Source of the DNA: an uncultured Coriobacteriia bacterium
Lineage (GTDB): Bacteria; Actinomycetota; Coriobacteriia; Anaerosomatales; PALSA-660
DNA length: 38,112 bases
Direction of reading: 5' to 3'
Assembly (NCBI GenBank): GCA_903831865.1
Contig: CAIKZH010000013.1
Location: 1 to 38,112 of the forward strand
This document shows positions 25,235 to 33,106 of the stretch, piece by piece. The notes under the pieces were generated by a model, which made no database searches, had not been told where the DNA came from, and saw nothing but the letters and a program-made list of their open reading frames with translations. Each line of letters starts with the position of its first letter. Within the stretch, counting starts at the first letter, position 1. The position numbers were made by a program, and so were the translations under genes.

Positions 25235-26506
25235 GTGGAAGCGATCAGCGCCAGCTCACTCGATCCCGACCACCCGCGGCGCGTGGTCGTGGCGGGAGGC
25301 GGCTACGCGGGCATGACCTGCGCGGTCACGCTCGCCCATCGCATGCTCCCCTCCGACGGGCTCGAGATCGTCCTGGTGGACCCGCGGCCGTACCAGCAGG
25401 CGCTTTCCGAGCTCGACTTGGTCGCCGCGGGCACACCCCGACCCCAGTTCGCGGAGCTGTGGCATGCGGACGCCTTCCACGGCCTGCCGATCCGCGTGGT
25501 CTACGACAGGCTCGAGAGCGTGGACCCACGCGAACACCGGGTCGCTCTGGGCCCCCGCGGGGGATCCGGCGACCGGGTCGGGTACTGGCGCCTCGTGATC
25601 GCCACCGGGGCGGTGCCGCACATCCCGCCTGTCCCGGGACTTGTGGAGAACGCCATCACCATGTGGTCGGTGAGCGACGCTCTGCTGCTCCAGCACCGCA
25701 TCGAGCGCCAGCTCGAGACAGCGGCGAAGTCGCCGGACGCCGCGGAGCGCCGGCGCGCGCTGTCGTTCACGGTGGTGGGTGCCGGTGCGACCGGCGTCGA
25801 GATCATGGGTACCATCGCCAAGCGCCTTCCCCGCCTCATGAGAAGGACCGGCGTCGACCCCGGCGAGCTCTCGCTCACGTTGATCGAGGGCCGTCCCGAC
25901 ATCCTGTACGACCTGCCTGCCCCCCAACGCGGAAGGGCCCGCAGACGACTCGCCGCCCTGGGCGTGGACGTGGCACTGGGTCACGATCTGGAGAGCGTCG
26001 AGGGCGGCGTCGCGCATCTGCAGGGTGGCGGCAGCGTCCCCTCGAGCGTCCTGGTCTGGTGCGGCGGCGCGCACGCCGACCCGGACGCCACACAGTGGGG
26101 CCTCCCCGTGGATCGTTCGGGCCGGCTGGTCGCCGGGTCCTCGCTGAAGGGTCAGGGCCAGGAGGACATCTACGTGATCGGCGATGTCGCCGCTGTCAGG
26201 GACCCTCGCGACGGCCGGATCCTGCCGATGCTGGCGCAGTTCGCTATCCGTGAAGCGGAGCACGCCGCGGACTCGATGCTCCGTGAGGCGCGGGGGCTGG
26301 GTCCCCTGCAGTTCGAACCGCACATGCACGGTGAGTTCGTCAGCGTCGGTCCGGGTTGGGGCATCGGCTGGATGTTCGGGGTCCCCGTGTCCGGATGGCC
26401 GGCCATCGTGATGAAGCGGCTCACCTACGTGATGTACTGGGTGCAGGTGGGCAGCTACCGCCTCGCCTGGGAGCGCACGCGCCAGATGCTCCGGATGCGC
26501 CGCTGA
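25235..26506 (+). CDS. Type II NADH dehydrogenase-like FAD oxidoreductase
   Basis: A 423-residue pyridine-nucleotide-disulfide family flavoprotein related to NDH-2, which passes electrons from NADH to membrane quinone without pumping protons. The FAD fold is VVVAGGGYAGMTCAVTLA near the N-terminus. The NADH fold is FTVVGAGATGVEIMGTIA. Further motifs are VLVWCGGAHADP and the second FAD contact DIYVIGDVAAV. The C-terminal 70 residues are rich in aromatics and hydrophobics (GWMFGVPVSGWPAIVMKRL), fitting membrane association. GTG 25235-25237 with AGGAG five bases upstream is preferred over the GTG at 25229. It stands alone, divergent from the osmolyte transporter. Confidence 0.88.
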   Translation: MEAISASSLDPDHPRRVVVAGGGYAGMTCAVTLAHRMLPSDGLEIVLVDPRPYQQALSELDLVAAGTPRPQFAELWHADAFHGLPIRVVYDRLESVDPREHRVALGPRGGSGDRVGYWRLVIATGAVPHIPPVPGLVENAITMWSVSDALLLQHRIERQLETAAKSPDAAERRRALSFTVVGAGATGVEIMGTIAKRLPRLMRRTGVDPGELSLTLIEGRPDILYDLPAPQRGRARRRLAALGVDVALGHDLESVEGGVAHLQGGGSVPSSVLVWCGGAHADPDATQWGLPVDRSGRLVAGSSLKGQGQEDIYVIGDVAAVRDPRDGRILPMLAQFAIREAEHAADSMLREARGLGPLQFEPHMHGEFVSVGPGWGIGWMFGVPVSGWPAIVMKRLTYVMYWVQVGSYRLAWERTRQMLRMRR

Positions 26507-26512
26507 GACAGA

Positions 26513-26546
26513 GCAGGGGCGCCGGATCCCCCCGGCCCGCCCCTGC
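26513..26546. terminator. Bidirectional terminator hairpin between ndh-like gene and livF
   Basis: A 9-bp outer stem (26513-26521 with 26538-26546) and a 4-bp inner stem with a two-base bulge, all GC-rich. It lies 7 bases past the stop of the NADH dehydrogenase-like gene and 27 bases past the livF stop, so it can serve both convergent genes. On the minus strand it is followed by the same TCTGTCTCA tail as the hppA terminator. Confidence 0.7.
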
Positions 26547-26572
26547 ATGGGTCCATCGGCCGAGCGTAGCCG

Positions 26573-27370
26573 CTACGACTCCCCGAGATAGGCCTTGCGC
26601 ACGCGCTCGTTGACGAGCAACTCCTTGCCTGTCCCCTGCAGAGCCACGCTCCCCGTCTCCAGCACGTAGCCGCGGTCGGCGATCTGGAGCGCCATCGCCG
26701 CGTTCTGCTCGACGAGTAGGATCGTGATGCCCTGCTCGTTCATCTTCTCGATGGTCTCGAAGATCGCCTCGACCACCACCGGCGCCAGCCCCATCGACGG
26801 CTCGTCGAGCATGAGGAGCGTCGGAGCGGCCATGAAGCCACGGCCGGTCGCGAGCATCTGCTGCTCGCCGCCGGAGAGGGTGCCGCCCTTCTGCCAGCGG
26901 CGCTCTTTGAGCCGGGGAAACAGGTCGAAGACCTGCTCCAGGGACTCAGTGACCCCGGCCGGGTCGCTCGTGCGCAGGAACGCTCCCATCTGGAGGTTCT
27001 CCTCCACGGTCATCCGAGGAAAGATGCGACGGCCCTCGGGGACCTGGATGACGCCCTTTGCGGTCACGTCGTGCACCTTCATGCCCGAGATGACCTCGCC
27101 CATGAATGAGATGTCGCCGGTGCGAGGATGCAGCAGGCCGGAGATGGTCTTGAGCGTCGTGGACTTGCCGGCTCCGTTGGCGCCGATAAGCGTCACGATC
27201 TCGCCCTTGTGCACATCCAGGCTGATGCCCTTGAGGGCTTCGATCGCCCCGTAGAAGGTGTGGATGTCACCTACATGGAGCACGACGTCGCCGGCCGCAG
27301 AGGCGGATCCGGTTCCTGGTGCGTTCACGGTCGCTTGCGTGTCGCTCATCTGCTGCTCCGCCTCACTCAC
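26573..27370 (-). CDS. livF: Branched-chain amino acid ABC transporter ATPase LivF
   Basis: A 265-residue ATPase of the high-affinity branched-chain amino acid transporter. It has Walker A GANGAGKST, signature LSGGEQQMLATGR, Walker B LLMLDEPSMGLAP and the LivF-specific IQVPEGRRIFPRMTVEENL. The first about 28 residues are a nonconserved extension. GTG 27368-27370 overlaps the livG stop as GTGA. ATG 27347-27349, with GGAG six bases before it, is an equally possible start. It is the last gene of the livKHMGF operon and ends at a hairpin. Confidence 0.95.
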   Translation of the reverse strand: MSEAEQQMSDTQATVNAPGTGSASAAGDVVLHVGDIHTFYGAIEALKGISLDVHKGEIVTLIGANGAGKSTTLKTISGLLHPRTGDISFMGEVISGMKVHDVTAKGVIQVPEGRRIFPRMTVEENLQMGAFLRTSDPAGVTESLEQVFDLFPRLKERRWQKGGTLSGGEQQMLATGRGFMAAPTLLMLDEPSMGLAPVVVEAIFETIEKMNEQGITILLVEQNAAMALQIADRGYVLETGSVALQGTGKELLVNERVRKAYLGES

Positions 27371-28152
27371 GCCTGCTGCGCCAACATCGCCTCGGCGCCC
27401 TTGCCGAGATACGCTTCGATGACCTTCGGGTTGCGCTGGATCTCCACCGGTTTGCCCTCCGCGATGAGCTCACCGAAGTCGAGCACGTAGATCCGGTCGG
27501 CGATGTCCATGACGACCTTCATGTCGTGCTCGATGAGCAGCACGGTCACCCCGGTCTTGCGGATGCGACCCACCAGCTTCGTGAGGTCCGCGGACTCGCG
27601 TGTGTTCATGCCGGCTGCCGGCTCGTCCAGCAGGAGCAGCTTGGGCTCGGTCGCGAGTGCACGAGCGATCTCGAGCCGGCGCTGCTGGCCGTAGGGCAGG
27701 TTCTTCGCCAGCTCGTTCGCCTGGCCGATCAGCCCGACGAAGCGGAGCCACTTGGCGGCCTCGTCAGTCGTGCGCTGCTCTTCCCGCTTGAAGCCCGGTC
27801 CGCGCAGGATCGCCTGCCACGGCCCCGCGGTGCTGCGGGTGTGGCGGCCCATCATGACGTTCTCGAGGGTCGTCATGTTCGCGAACAGCCTGATGTTCTG
27901 GAACGTGCGGGCGATGCCCATCTTGCAGATCTGATGCGGCTTCTTGCCCGCGACCGAGACCCCGTTGAAGGCGAGCACGCCCGACGTCGGCTTGTAGATC
28001 CCCGTCAGCATGTTGAACATTGTGGTCTTGCCAGCGCCGTTCGGCCCGATGAGGGCCACGATCTCGCCCTCGTCGATGTGGATGCTCACATCGTTGACAG
28101 CCTTCAGGCCGCCGAACTGCATCGTTGCATTGGTGGCTTCGACGATCGCCAT
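27367..28152 (-). CDS. livG: Branched-chain amino acid ABC transporter ATPase LivG
   Basis: A 261-residue ATPase partner of LivF. Walker A is GPNGAGKTTMFNMLTG, the Q-loop region is ARTFQNIRLFANMTTLENV, the signature is the LivG-type LPYGQQRRLEIARAL, and Walker B is LLLLDEPAAGMN. The C-terminal IRKTGVTVLLIEHDMKVVM and GKPVEIQRNPKVIEAYLG are standard for LivG. The ATG at 28150-28152 has AGGAGA just upstream. It starts 27 bases after the livM stop. Confidence 0.96.
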   Translation of the reverse strand: MAIVEATNATMQFGGLKAVNDVSIHIDEGEIVALIGPNGAGKTTMFNMLTGIYKPTSGVLAFNGVSVAGKKPHQICKMGIARTFQNIRLFANMTTLENVMMGRHTRSTAGPWQAILRGPGFKREEQRTTDEAAKWLRFVGLIGQANELAKNLPYGQQRRLEIARALATEPKLLLLDEPAAGMNTRESADLTKLVGRIRKTGVTVLLIEHDMKVVMDIADRIYVLDFGELIAEGKPVEIQRNPKVIEAYLGKGAEAMLAQQA

Positions 28153-28179
28153 ATCTCTCCTCGTGTCTGCTCGCGCGGC

Positions 28180-29418
28180 CTACAGGTCGTGGCCGGAGCC
28201 GTCTATCCCGTGCTCGACCGCCCACAGGGACTGGTCCTCTTCCTCGAGGGTCTTCTCGTCCTCGGGGTGCAGCTCGCGTGCCCGCCGTTTCGACGGAAGG
28301 ATGCCCTGTGGTCGCCACGCCATCATGACGACCATGAGCAGGCCGAAGAGCAGGTACCGGTAGTTCGCGATCGCGGACGCCGTCGGCGCGTCGATGTGGA
28401 AGACGCTCGCGAGCATCGGAGACTGCGCGACGCCCTGTATGATGGCGGGGAGTCCGCCGATAAGCGCCGCACCGATGATGACCCCCGGTATGGATCCCAT
28501 GCCGCCGAGGACGACCATCGAGACGACGAACACGGACTCGAGGAAGCTGAAGCTGTCCGGCGTGATGAACCCTTGGAAGTTGGCGAACACGACTCCGGCG
28601 AGACCGCCCCACAGGGCGCCCAATGCGAACGCCCACAGCTTCGCGGTCCGGATGTTCACGCCCACCGAGGCCGCCGCGACCTCGTCCTCCCGCATCGCCA
28701 CCCACGACCTTCCGAGTCGCGAGTTGTCGAGGCGGCGGACGATGAAGATCGTGAAGCATATGAGCAGCACCACGACGTAATACCAATAGAGGTTCACAGA
28801 GAACTGGAACGAGAACCCGACGGCAGGGATGTTGATCACAGGCTTCTGCATCGCGACCAGACCCACCGGGTTCGGGACGTTGATGCTCATGCCCATGGCG
28901 CCGTTCGTGAGCCCGAGGAAGTTGTTGGTGGCGAGGATCCGGATCAACTCTCCGAAACCGAGAGTGACGATCGCCAAGTAGTCTCCGCGAAGCCTCAGGA
29001 CAGGAGTGCCGAGGCTGATCCCCGTGAGCGCCGCGATGAGCGCGGCCACCGGCAGCATGAAGATGAACGTCGAGCTGGTGAGGAACTCTCTCAGCCCCAC
29101 CGCGCCGATGTGCGAGACGGCCTTCACGAACAGGTTGCCCACTACAGCCGCCGAGTAGGCTCCCATGGCGTAGAAGGCGATGTAGCCGAGGTCGAGCAGG
29201 CCGGCATAGCCGACCACGATGTTCAGGCCAAGGGCCAGCATCACGTAGATGCCGACCACGGCCAGGATGCGCACGAGAAAGCTCATGGCCACGAAACCCT
29301 GGAGAACCACGGGCAGGAACACGAGCAGGATCGCACCGACCACGGCCAGGGCGATCTTGCCCTTGGACCAGCCGCCGTCGCCGACCTTCGTCTGGATGTC
29401 CATCTTGCTTCCGCCCAT
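28180..29418 (-). CDS. livM: Branched-chain amino acid ABC transporter permease LivM
   Basis: A 412-residue integral membrane protein with about nine to ten helices. LivM features are NIVVGYAGLLDLGYIAFYAMGA, LRLRGDYLAIVTLGFGEL and LGRSWVAMREDEVAAASVG, the ATPase docking loop. The C-terminal tail of about 40 residues (from RRARELHPEDEKTLE) is hydrophilic and acidic. The ATG at 29416-29418 has AAGGTG upstream, with a second ATG five codons later. It lies four bases after the livH stop. Confidence 0.95.
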   Translation of the reverse strand: MGGSKMDIQTKVGDGGWSKGKIALAVVGAILLVFLPVVLQGFVAMSFLVRILAVVGIYVMLALGLNIVVGYAGLLDLGYIAFYAMGAYSAAVVGNLFVKAVSHIGAVGLREFLTSSTFIFMLPVAALIAALTGISLGTPVLRLRGDYLAIVTLGFGELIRILATNNFLGLTNGAMGMSINVPNPVGLVAMQKPVINIPAVGFSFQFSVNLYWYYVVVLLICFTIFIVRRLDNSRLGRSWVAMREDEVAAASVGVNIRTAKLWAFALGALWGGLAGVVFANFQGFITPDSFSFLESVFVVSMVVLGGMGSIPGVIIGAALIGGLPAIIQGVAQSPMLASVFHIDAPTASAIANYRYLLFGLLMVVMMAWRPQGILPSKRRARELHPEDEKTLEEEDQSLWAVEHGIDGSGHDL

Positions 29419-29422
29419 GGCT

Positions 29423-30376
29423 CTACACCTTTTCCACGACGGACTCGCCGAGCAGGCCGCCCGGGCGGAATATGAGCACGAGAATGAGGACGATGAAGGC
29501 GACCACGTCCTTATAACCTGTCGAGAGGAAGCCGCTCGCCAGCGACTCGACGATGCCGAGCAGGAAGCCGCCGAGGATCGCGCCTCGCAGGTTCCCGATG
29601 CCGCCGAGAACGGCGGCTGTGAACGACTTGATGCCCGGGATGAATCCCATGTTCCAAAGCACGACGCCGTAGTACATGCCGTTGAAGATGCCGGCCACGG
29701 CGCCCAGCGCCGGGCCGATGAAGAACGTGAACGTGATGACTCGGTTGATGTCGATGCCCATCAGTCCCGCCGCTTCGCGGTCCTGAGAGGTCGCACGCAT
29801 CGCCTTGCCCATGCGGGTCCTGGCGACGAAGGTGTCGAGCGCCGTGAGCAGGATGATCACGGTGACGAGTATGAAGATCTGCAGCGTCGACACCTGCGCC
29901 GACCCGTATATCGTGATCTCCTTGACCGGGAAGACCTGCGGGAACGGCAGCGCCATCGTGTTGACCCACAGCAGCACCGCGTTCTGCAGGAAGATCGACA
30001 CTCCGATGGCCGAGATCAGCGGCGCCAGACGCGGCGCGTTGCGCAGCGGCCGGTACGCGAATCGTTCCACCAGCATGCCGAGACATCCCACCGCGATCAT
30101 CGCCACGACGAACACGAGCGCGAACAGGATGACAAGACCGAACCCGCTGCCCTTGAAGAAGGCGGCGAGCCCTCCGACGAGATGGGGGTTCGTCAGCCCG
30201 GTGAGGGTGAACAGCCCCACGTAGGCACCGACCATGAACATCTCGCTGTGCGCGAAGTTGATCATGAGCAGGATGCCGTAGACGAGCGTGTAGCCCAATG
30301 CCACGAGAGCGTACATGCTCCCCAGCGTGATCCCGTTGATCAGCTGCTGGACGATGGTTGCGAGCTGCGCCTGCAA
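29423..30376 (-). CDS. livH: Branched-chain amino acid ABC transporter permease LivH
   Basis: A 317-residue permease with about eight helices. It begins with the LivH segment QQLINGITLGSMYALVALG and has LVYGILLMINFAHSEMFMVG, ERFAYRPLRNAPRLAPLI, TRMGKAMRATSQDREAAGLMG (docking loop) and GGIGNLRGAILGGFLLG. The start is TTG at 30374-30376, six bases after GAGGAA. No ATG or GTG nearby is better placed. It follows livK by 167 bases, and this gap contains a hairpin that could lower permease expression relative to the binding protein. Confidence 0.95.
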   Translation of the reverse strand: MQAQLATIVQQLINGITLGSMYALVALGYTLVYGILLMINFAHSEMFMVGAYVGLFTLTGLTNPHLVGGLAAFFKGSGFGLVILFALVFVVAMIAVGCLGMLVERFAYRPLRNAPRLAPLISAIGVSIFLQNAVLLWVNTMALPFPQVFPVKEITIYGSAQVSTLQIFILVTVIILLTALDTFVARTRMGKAMRATSQDREAAGLMGIDINRVITFTFFIGPALGAVAGIFNGMYYGVVLWNMGFIPGIKSFTAAVLGGIGNLRGAILGGFLLGIVESLASGFLSTGYKDVVAFIVLILVLIFRPGGLLGESVVEKV

Positions 30377-30481
30377 AGTGTGTTCCTCGTTTCCCTGCCC
30401 ACAGACCCCGTCTGGTGCCCGCGGGGACGCTCACGACCGAGTGCGACATACCGCGCCGCGCATACGTCCGACCATAGAGAA

Positions 30482-30510
30482 CCCGGGCGGACCTTGTCGG
30501 CCCGCCCGGG
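30482..30510 (-). terminator. Attenuator/terminator hairpin between livK and livH
   Basis: A 9-bp GC stem (30482-30490 with 30502-30510) with an 11-base loop, followed on the minus strand by TTCTCT. It starts 33 bases past the livK stop. It is likely a partial terminator that sets a high ratio of binding protein to permease. Confidence 0.65.
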
Positions 30511-30543
30511 CTCCCGGTTGCACTGTCCCAGCCTTGACGCTTC

Positions 30544-31743
30544 TTACTTAACGGGACCCCAGACACCGTTCGTCACGGTGTACAGGGTGATCGCCTTGTT
30601 GGTGGTGTCGCCGTTCTTGTCGAACGCGATGTCGCCGGTGATGCCAGCGCCGTGGAAGGCTGCCACTGCAGCGATGATCGCCTGGCGGCCTGAGGTGCCG
30701 GTGACGCTGGAGGCGCCGACTGACTTCGCGGCGACGAGCGCGGACTCCATGATGACCTTGGCCGCGTCGTAGGAGTACGCGTCATAGGCGGCGGGCTTGT
30801 CGTTCGGGTACTTCGCGGAGAACTCCTTCAGGAAGGACTGACCCTGGGGGAGCTGCTCCAGCGGCAGGCCGACCGAGGTCGCATAGTCGCCGTTGGCGTT
30901 CGCGGCACCGGCGAGCACGACGAACTGCGGGTCGTACAGGCCGTCTCCGCCCATCAGCGGAGCGGTGACTCCGCCATCCTTGAGCTGCTTCGCCAGCAGC
31001 GCGCCGGCGTTGTAGATGCCACCGTAGTAGACCAGGTCGGGCTTCGTGGCCTTGATCTTGGTGACGAGGGCCTTGAAGTCGGTGTCCTTGTCGGAGGTCT
31101 TGTCGCGACCGAGGATGGTGCCGCCCTTGGTCTTGAACTCAGCCTGGAAGTTGTCCGCGAGACCGACACCGTAAGGCGTGGAGTCGTCGACCACATAGAC
31201 GGCCTTCTTGCCGAGCTTGGTGATCGCGTCGTCAGCGGCCACAGGACCCTGCACCGCGTCGGTCGTGCAGACGCGGAAGACGTTCTTCCGACCCAGCTGG
31301 GTCAGCTGCGGGTTGGTCGAGGCTGGTGAGATCATGACGATGTTCGCACGCTGATAGACCGCGGAAGCCGGGATCGAGACGCCCGAGTTCAGATGGCCCA
31401 TGACACCGACGAGCTTCGGGTCCGAAGCGAACTGGTTGGCCACGTTGACGCCCTTGGTGGGGTCGCCCTGGTCGTCGCCCTGGATCCCGACGAATGTGAT
31501 ACCGAGCTTCTTCGCGTCGGCCGACGCATTGACATCGTCGATGGCGAGCGTGGCGCCCCGCACCATGCCCTGGCCGAGAGCCGTCGCACCCTGCGTGAGC
31601 GGTGCACCGATACCGATGTCGACAGTGACCTTGCCGCTGCCGGCGGTGCTGGCGCCGCTGCCACCGCAGCCGGTGACAACAAGTGCCACTACGGCGAGAA
31701 CGGCAACAAGCGCCACATACCTCTTCGCCTTGCCCATGCTCAT
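30544..31743 (-). CDS. livK: Branched-chain amino acid-binding lipoprotein LivK
   Basis: A 399-residue periplasmic-type binding protein anchored as a lipoprotein. The signal peptide (KRYVALVAVLAVVALVVTGC) has the lipobox cysteine at residue 26. The mature part contains IGIGAPLTQGATALGQGMVRGATLAIDD, VMGHLNSGVSIPASAVYQ, MISPASTNPQLTQLG and VDDSTPYGVGLADNFQ. All are typical of Leu/Ile/Val-binding proteins. The ATG at 31741-31743 follows GGAGG by six bases. A second ATG lies two codons on. It has its own promoter about 80 bases upstream and a hairpin after it. Confidence 0.95.
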   Translation of the reverse strand: MSMGKAKRYVALVAVLAVVALVVTGCGGSGASTAGSGKVTVDIGIGAPLTQGATALGQGMVRGATLAIDDVNASADAKKLGITFVGIQGDDQGDPTKGVNVANQFASDPKLVGVMGHLNSGVSIPASAVYQRANIVMISPASTNPQLTQLGRKNVFRVCTTDAVQGPVAADDAITKLGKKAVYVVDDSTPYGVGLADNFQAEFKTKGGTILGRDKTSDKDTDFKALVTKIKATKPDLVYYGGIYNAGALLAKQLKDGGVTAPLMGGDGLYDPQFVVLAGAANANGDYATSVGLPLEQLPQGQSFLKEFSAKYPNDKPAAYDAYSYDAAKVIMESALVAAKSVGASSVTGTSGRQAIIAAVAAFHGAGITGDIAFDKNGDTTNKAITLYTVTNGVWGPVK

Positions 31744-31824
31744 CCCTCTCCTCCAACGGACTGCCTGACAAGTGGCTGGGTCGCGTCCTCCCTGACAACA
31801 CACCCCCGGCCCCAGGATTCCGCG

Positions 31825-31854
31825 AGTGTAGCAGAGTGCCGTGAAGCGTAACAA
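31825..31854 (-). promoter_or_regulatory. livK promoter
   Basis: On the minus strand TTGTTA (31849-31854) is followed 18 bases later by TACACT (31825-31830), preceded by an extended TGC element (TGCTACACT). It lies about 80 bases before the livK ATG. The stretch from 31855 to 32020 contains no gene or other structure I can identify. Confidence 0.6.
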
Positions 31855-32020
31855 CCACGCGGACCGTTCAAACCGGGCACCGATTGCGCAGGTCGTCACG
31901 GATGTTTCGGAAGTGTTTCGGACGTGCCGAGGAGCACCGGCCACCTCGCGCGGGCGAGAAGACTGGCGCACGGCCGCGCGAGTCTCGCAGGGCCGCCGCT
32001 CCCGGTCGTGAGGGGCGGAG

Positions 32021-32281
32021 TCAGATGCAGTAGACGGGCGCGCGGTCCGAGTCGATCTCCGCCTGTCGCGCAGCGAGGTCAGCGAGGGTCACCAGGTCGA
32101 GCGCGGCCTCGAGCGCCCCGGCCGCACCGCCCCACACCTCGGTCACCACGGAACCGCTTCGAAACGGGACGTCCAGCGCCGAACCCTCGCGCGCCCTCGC
32201 CACGTCGCCCACGGTGATCCCCTCGGCGGGGCGGGCGAGCATGCAACCCCCGCCGGCCCCCCGCCTGCACTCGATGAGTGC
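32021..32281 (-). pseudogene. Remnant of an Rrf2-family transcription regulator (C-terminal part)
   Basis: The minus-strand reading frame encodes ALIECRRGAGGGCMLARP, then AEGITVGDVARAREG, and ends with LDLVTLADLAA and a short tail. This matches the wing and C-terminal part of Rrf2 regulators (typically LVRSxRGAxGGYxLARP, EITLxDV and the final TLADL). The N-terminal winged-helix (about 55-60 residues) is missing. Upstream the frame runs without similarity to a TAG at 32375-32377. No start codon exists between that stop and ATG 32240-32242, which lies inside the conserved region. A functional 73-residue product from that ATG would lack the DNA-binding helix. The cluster-ligand cysteines of Rrf2 proteins are also not evident. 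Confidence 0.6.
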
Positions 32282-32443
32282 GGCCCCGTCCGCAGGGCCG
32301 CCGCGGCGTTCGCATCCGATGTGTCCGATGCCTGGGTCGTCATCTCCGCTGCCTTGGAGGGCGGGGCACGTGTTCTATGCGCTTAGCCGGCGTCGGCCCT
32401 TGCGCTACCCTTGCCGCGTAGGTGCGAAGGAGTGTGGACCGGG

Positions 32444-32725
32444 ATGTCGCTGTGGTTCTGGGCTTGGGTGATCGTCGCCGTGGTCATCGCCGCCACGAGC
32501 GCGCTCGCGCGTGATCGCTTCGCCGCCCCTTTCGCGCTGGGCGCCTCGGCCGCCGCCGCCCTGGAGGCGGCGCACGTCGGGCCCGCCGCGCAGTGGATCG
32601 CCTTCGTCGTGCTCTCGAGCGTCGTCCTCGTGATCGCGGACCGTCCGCGAAGTGACTACACGCCTCGCCACCAGCGCAACGCGCTCGGCCGACACAGCCG
32701 CGGAGGTAGCTCGGAACGCGGCTAG
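32444..32725 (+). CDS. Short NfeD-like three-helix membrane protein
   Basis: A 93-residue protein with hydrophobic segments at about 4-21, 26-43 and 48-65 followed by a basic tail (RPRSDYTPRHQRNALGRH). The arrangement resembles the membrane part of short NfeD-family proteins, without the soluble OB-fold domain that longer members carry. The ATG at 32444-32446 is 11 bases after AAGGAG. An in-frame GTG at 32432 overlaps that site and is unlikely. Its TAG stop shares a CTAG palindrome with the stop of the convergent glutaredoxin-like gene. The function is unknown. Confidence 0.7.
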   Translation: MSLWFWAWVIVAVVIAATSALARDRFAAPFALGASAAAALEAAHVGPAAQWIAFVVLSSVVLVIADRPRSDYTPRHQRNALGRHSRGGSSERG

Positions 32726-33009
32726 GCCTGGTCCGCCGTGCCGGGAGCGCGAGGCGCCTGCGCGGACGCGGCGAGCCGCTCGAGCGCAGACCGATCGAAC
32801 CCGACGATCACCTGCTCGCCGTGAACTATCACAGGGACCGATGTCCCTCCCGAGAGCTTCTTCACTCTCTCGACCGCGTCCGCCCGCTCCTGCCCGGTGA
32901 GCTTGTCGAGCTCGACGACGTCGAAAGCCACGTCGCGCTCGGTGAGGTAGCCACGGGCCTGACGACAGTACGGGCACGTGGAGAGGGCATACACCGTGAT
33001 GTCCGCCAT
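32722..33009 (-). CDS. Glutaredoxin-like redox protein (CPYC)
   Basis: A 95-residue thioredoxin-fold protein. The active-site CPYC (C12, C15) follows the first strand (ITVYALST), and TSVPVIVHGEQVIVGF contains the cis-proline and the GF segment of glutaredoxin/NrdH types. The tail is Ala/Pro-rich. ATG 33007-33009 with AAAGGA seven bases upstream fixes the start, and a long open frame above it is spurious. It probably reduces disulfides in the cytosol, perhaps with thioredoxin reductase as for NrdH-like proteins of anaerobes. It is convergent with the NfeD-like gene and divergent from the gene at 33107. Confidence 0.88.
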   Translation of the reverse strand: MADITVYALSTCPYCRQARGYLTERDVAFDVVELDKLTGQERADAVERVKKLSGGTSVPVIVHGEQVIVGFDRSALERLAASAQAPRAPGTADQA

Positions 33010-33106
33010 GTGAGAGTCCTTTCGTATGGCGCGGGCACGCAGGCCCGCTGTGGGAGTATCTTCCCGCTGCGTGCCACAGCGATCGTCGCAGCAGGAAGGA
33101 CCGCCG

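Noticed and set aside
27319-29475. Very long plus-strand open frame (718 codons) opposite livG and livM
   Set aside because: It mirrors the codon structure of strongly supported minus-strand genes. Its composition (Arg/His/Asp-rich, low complexity) matches no protein family. It is a GC-driven shadow frame.
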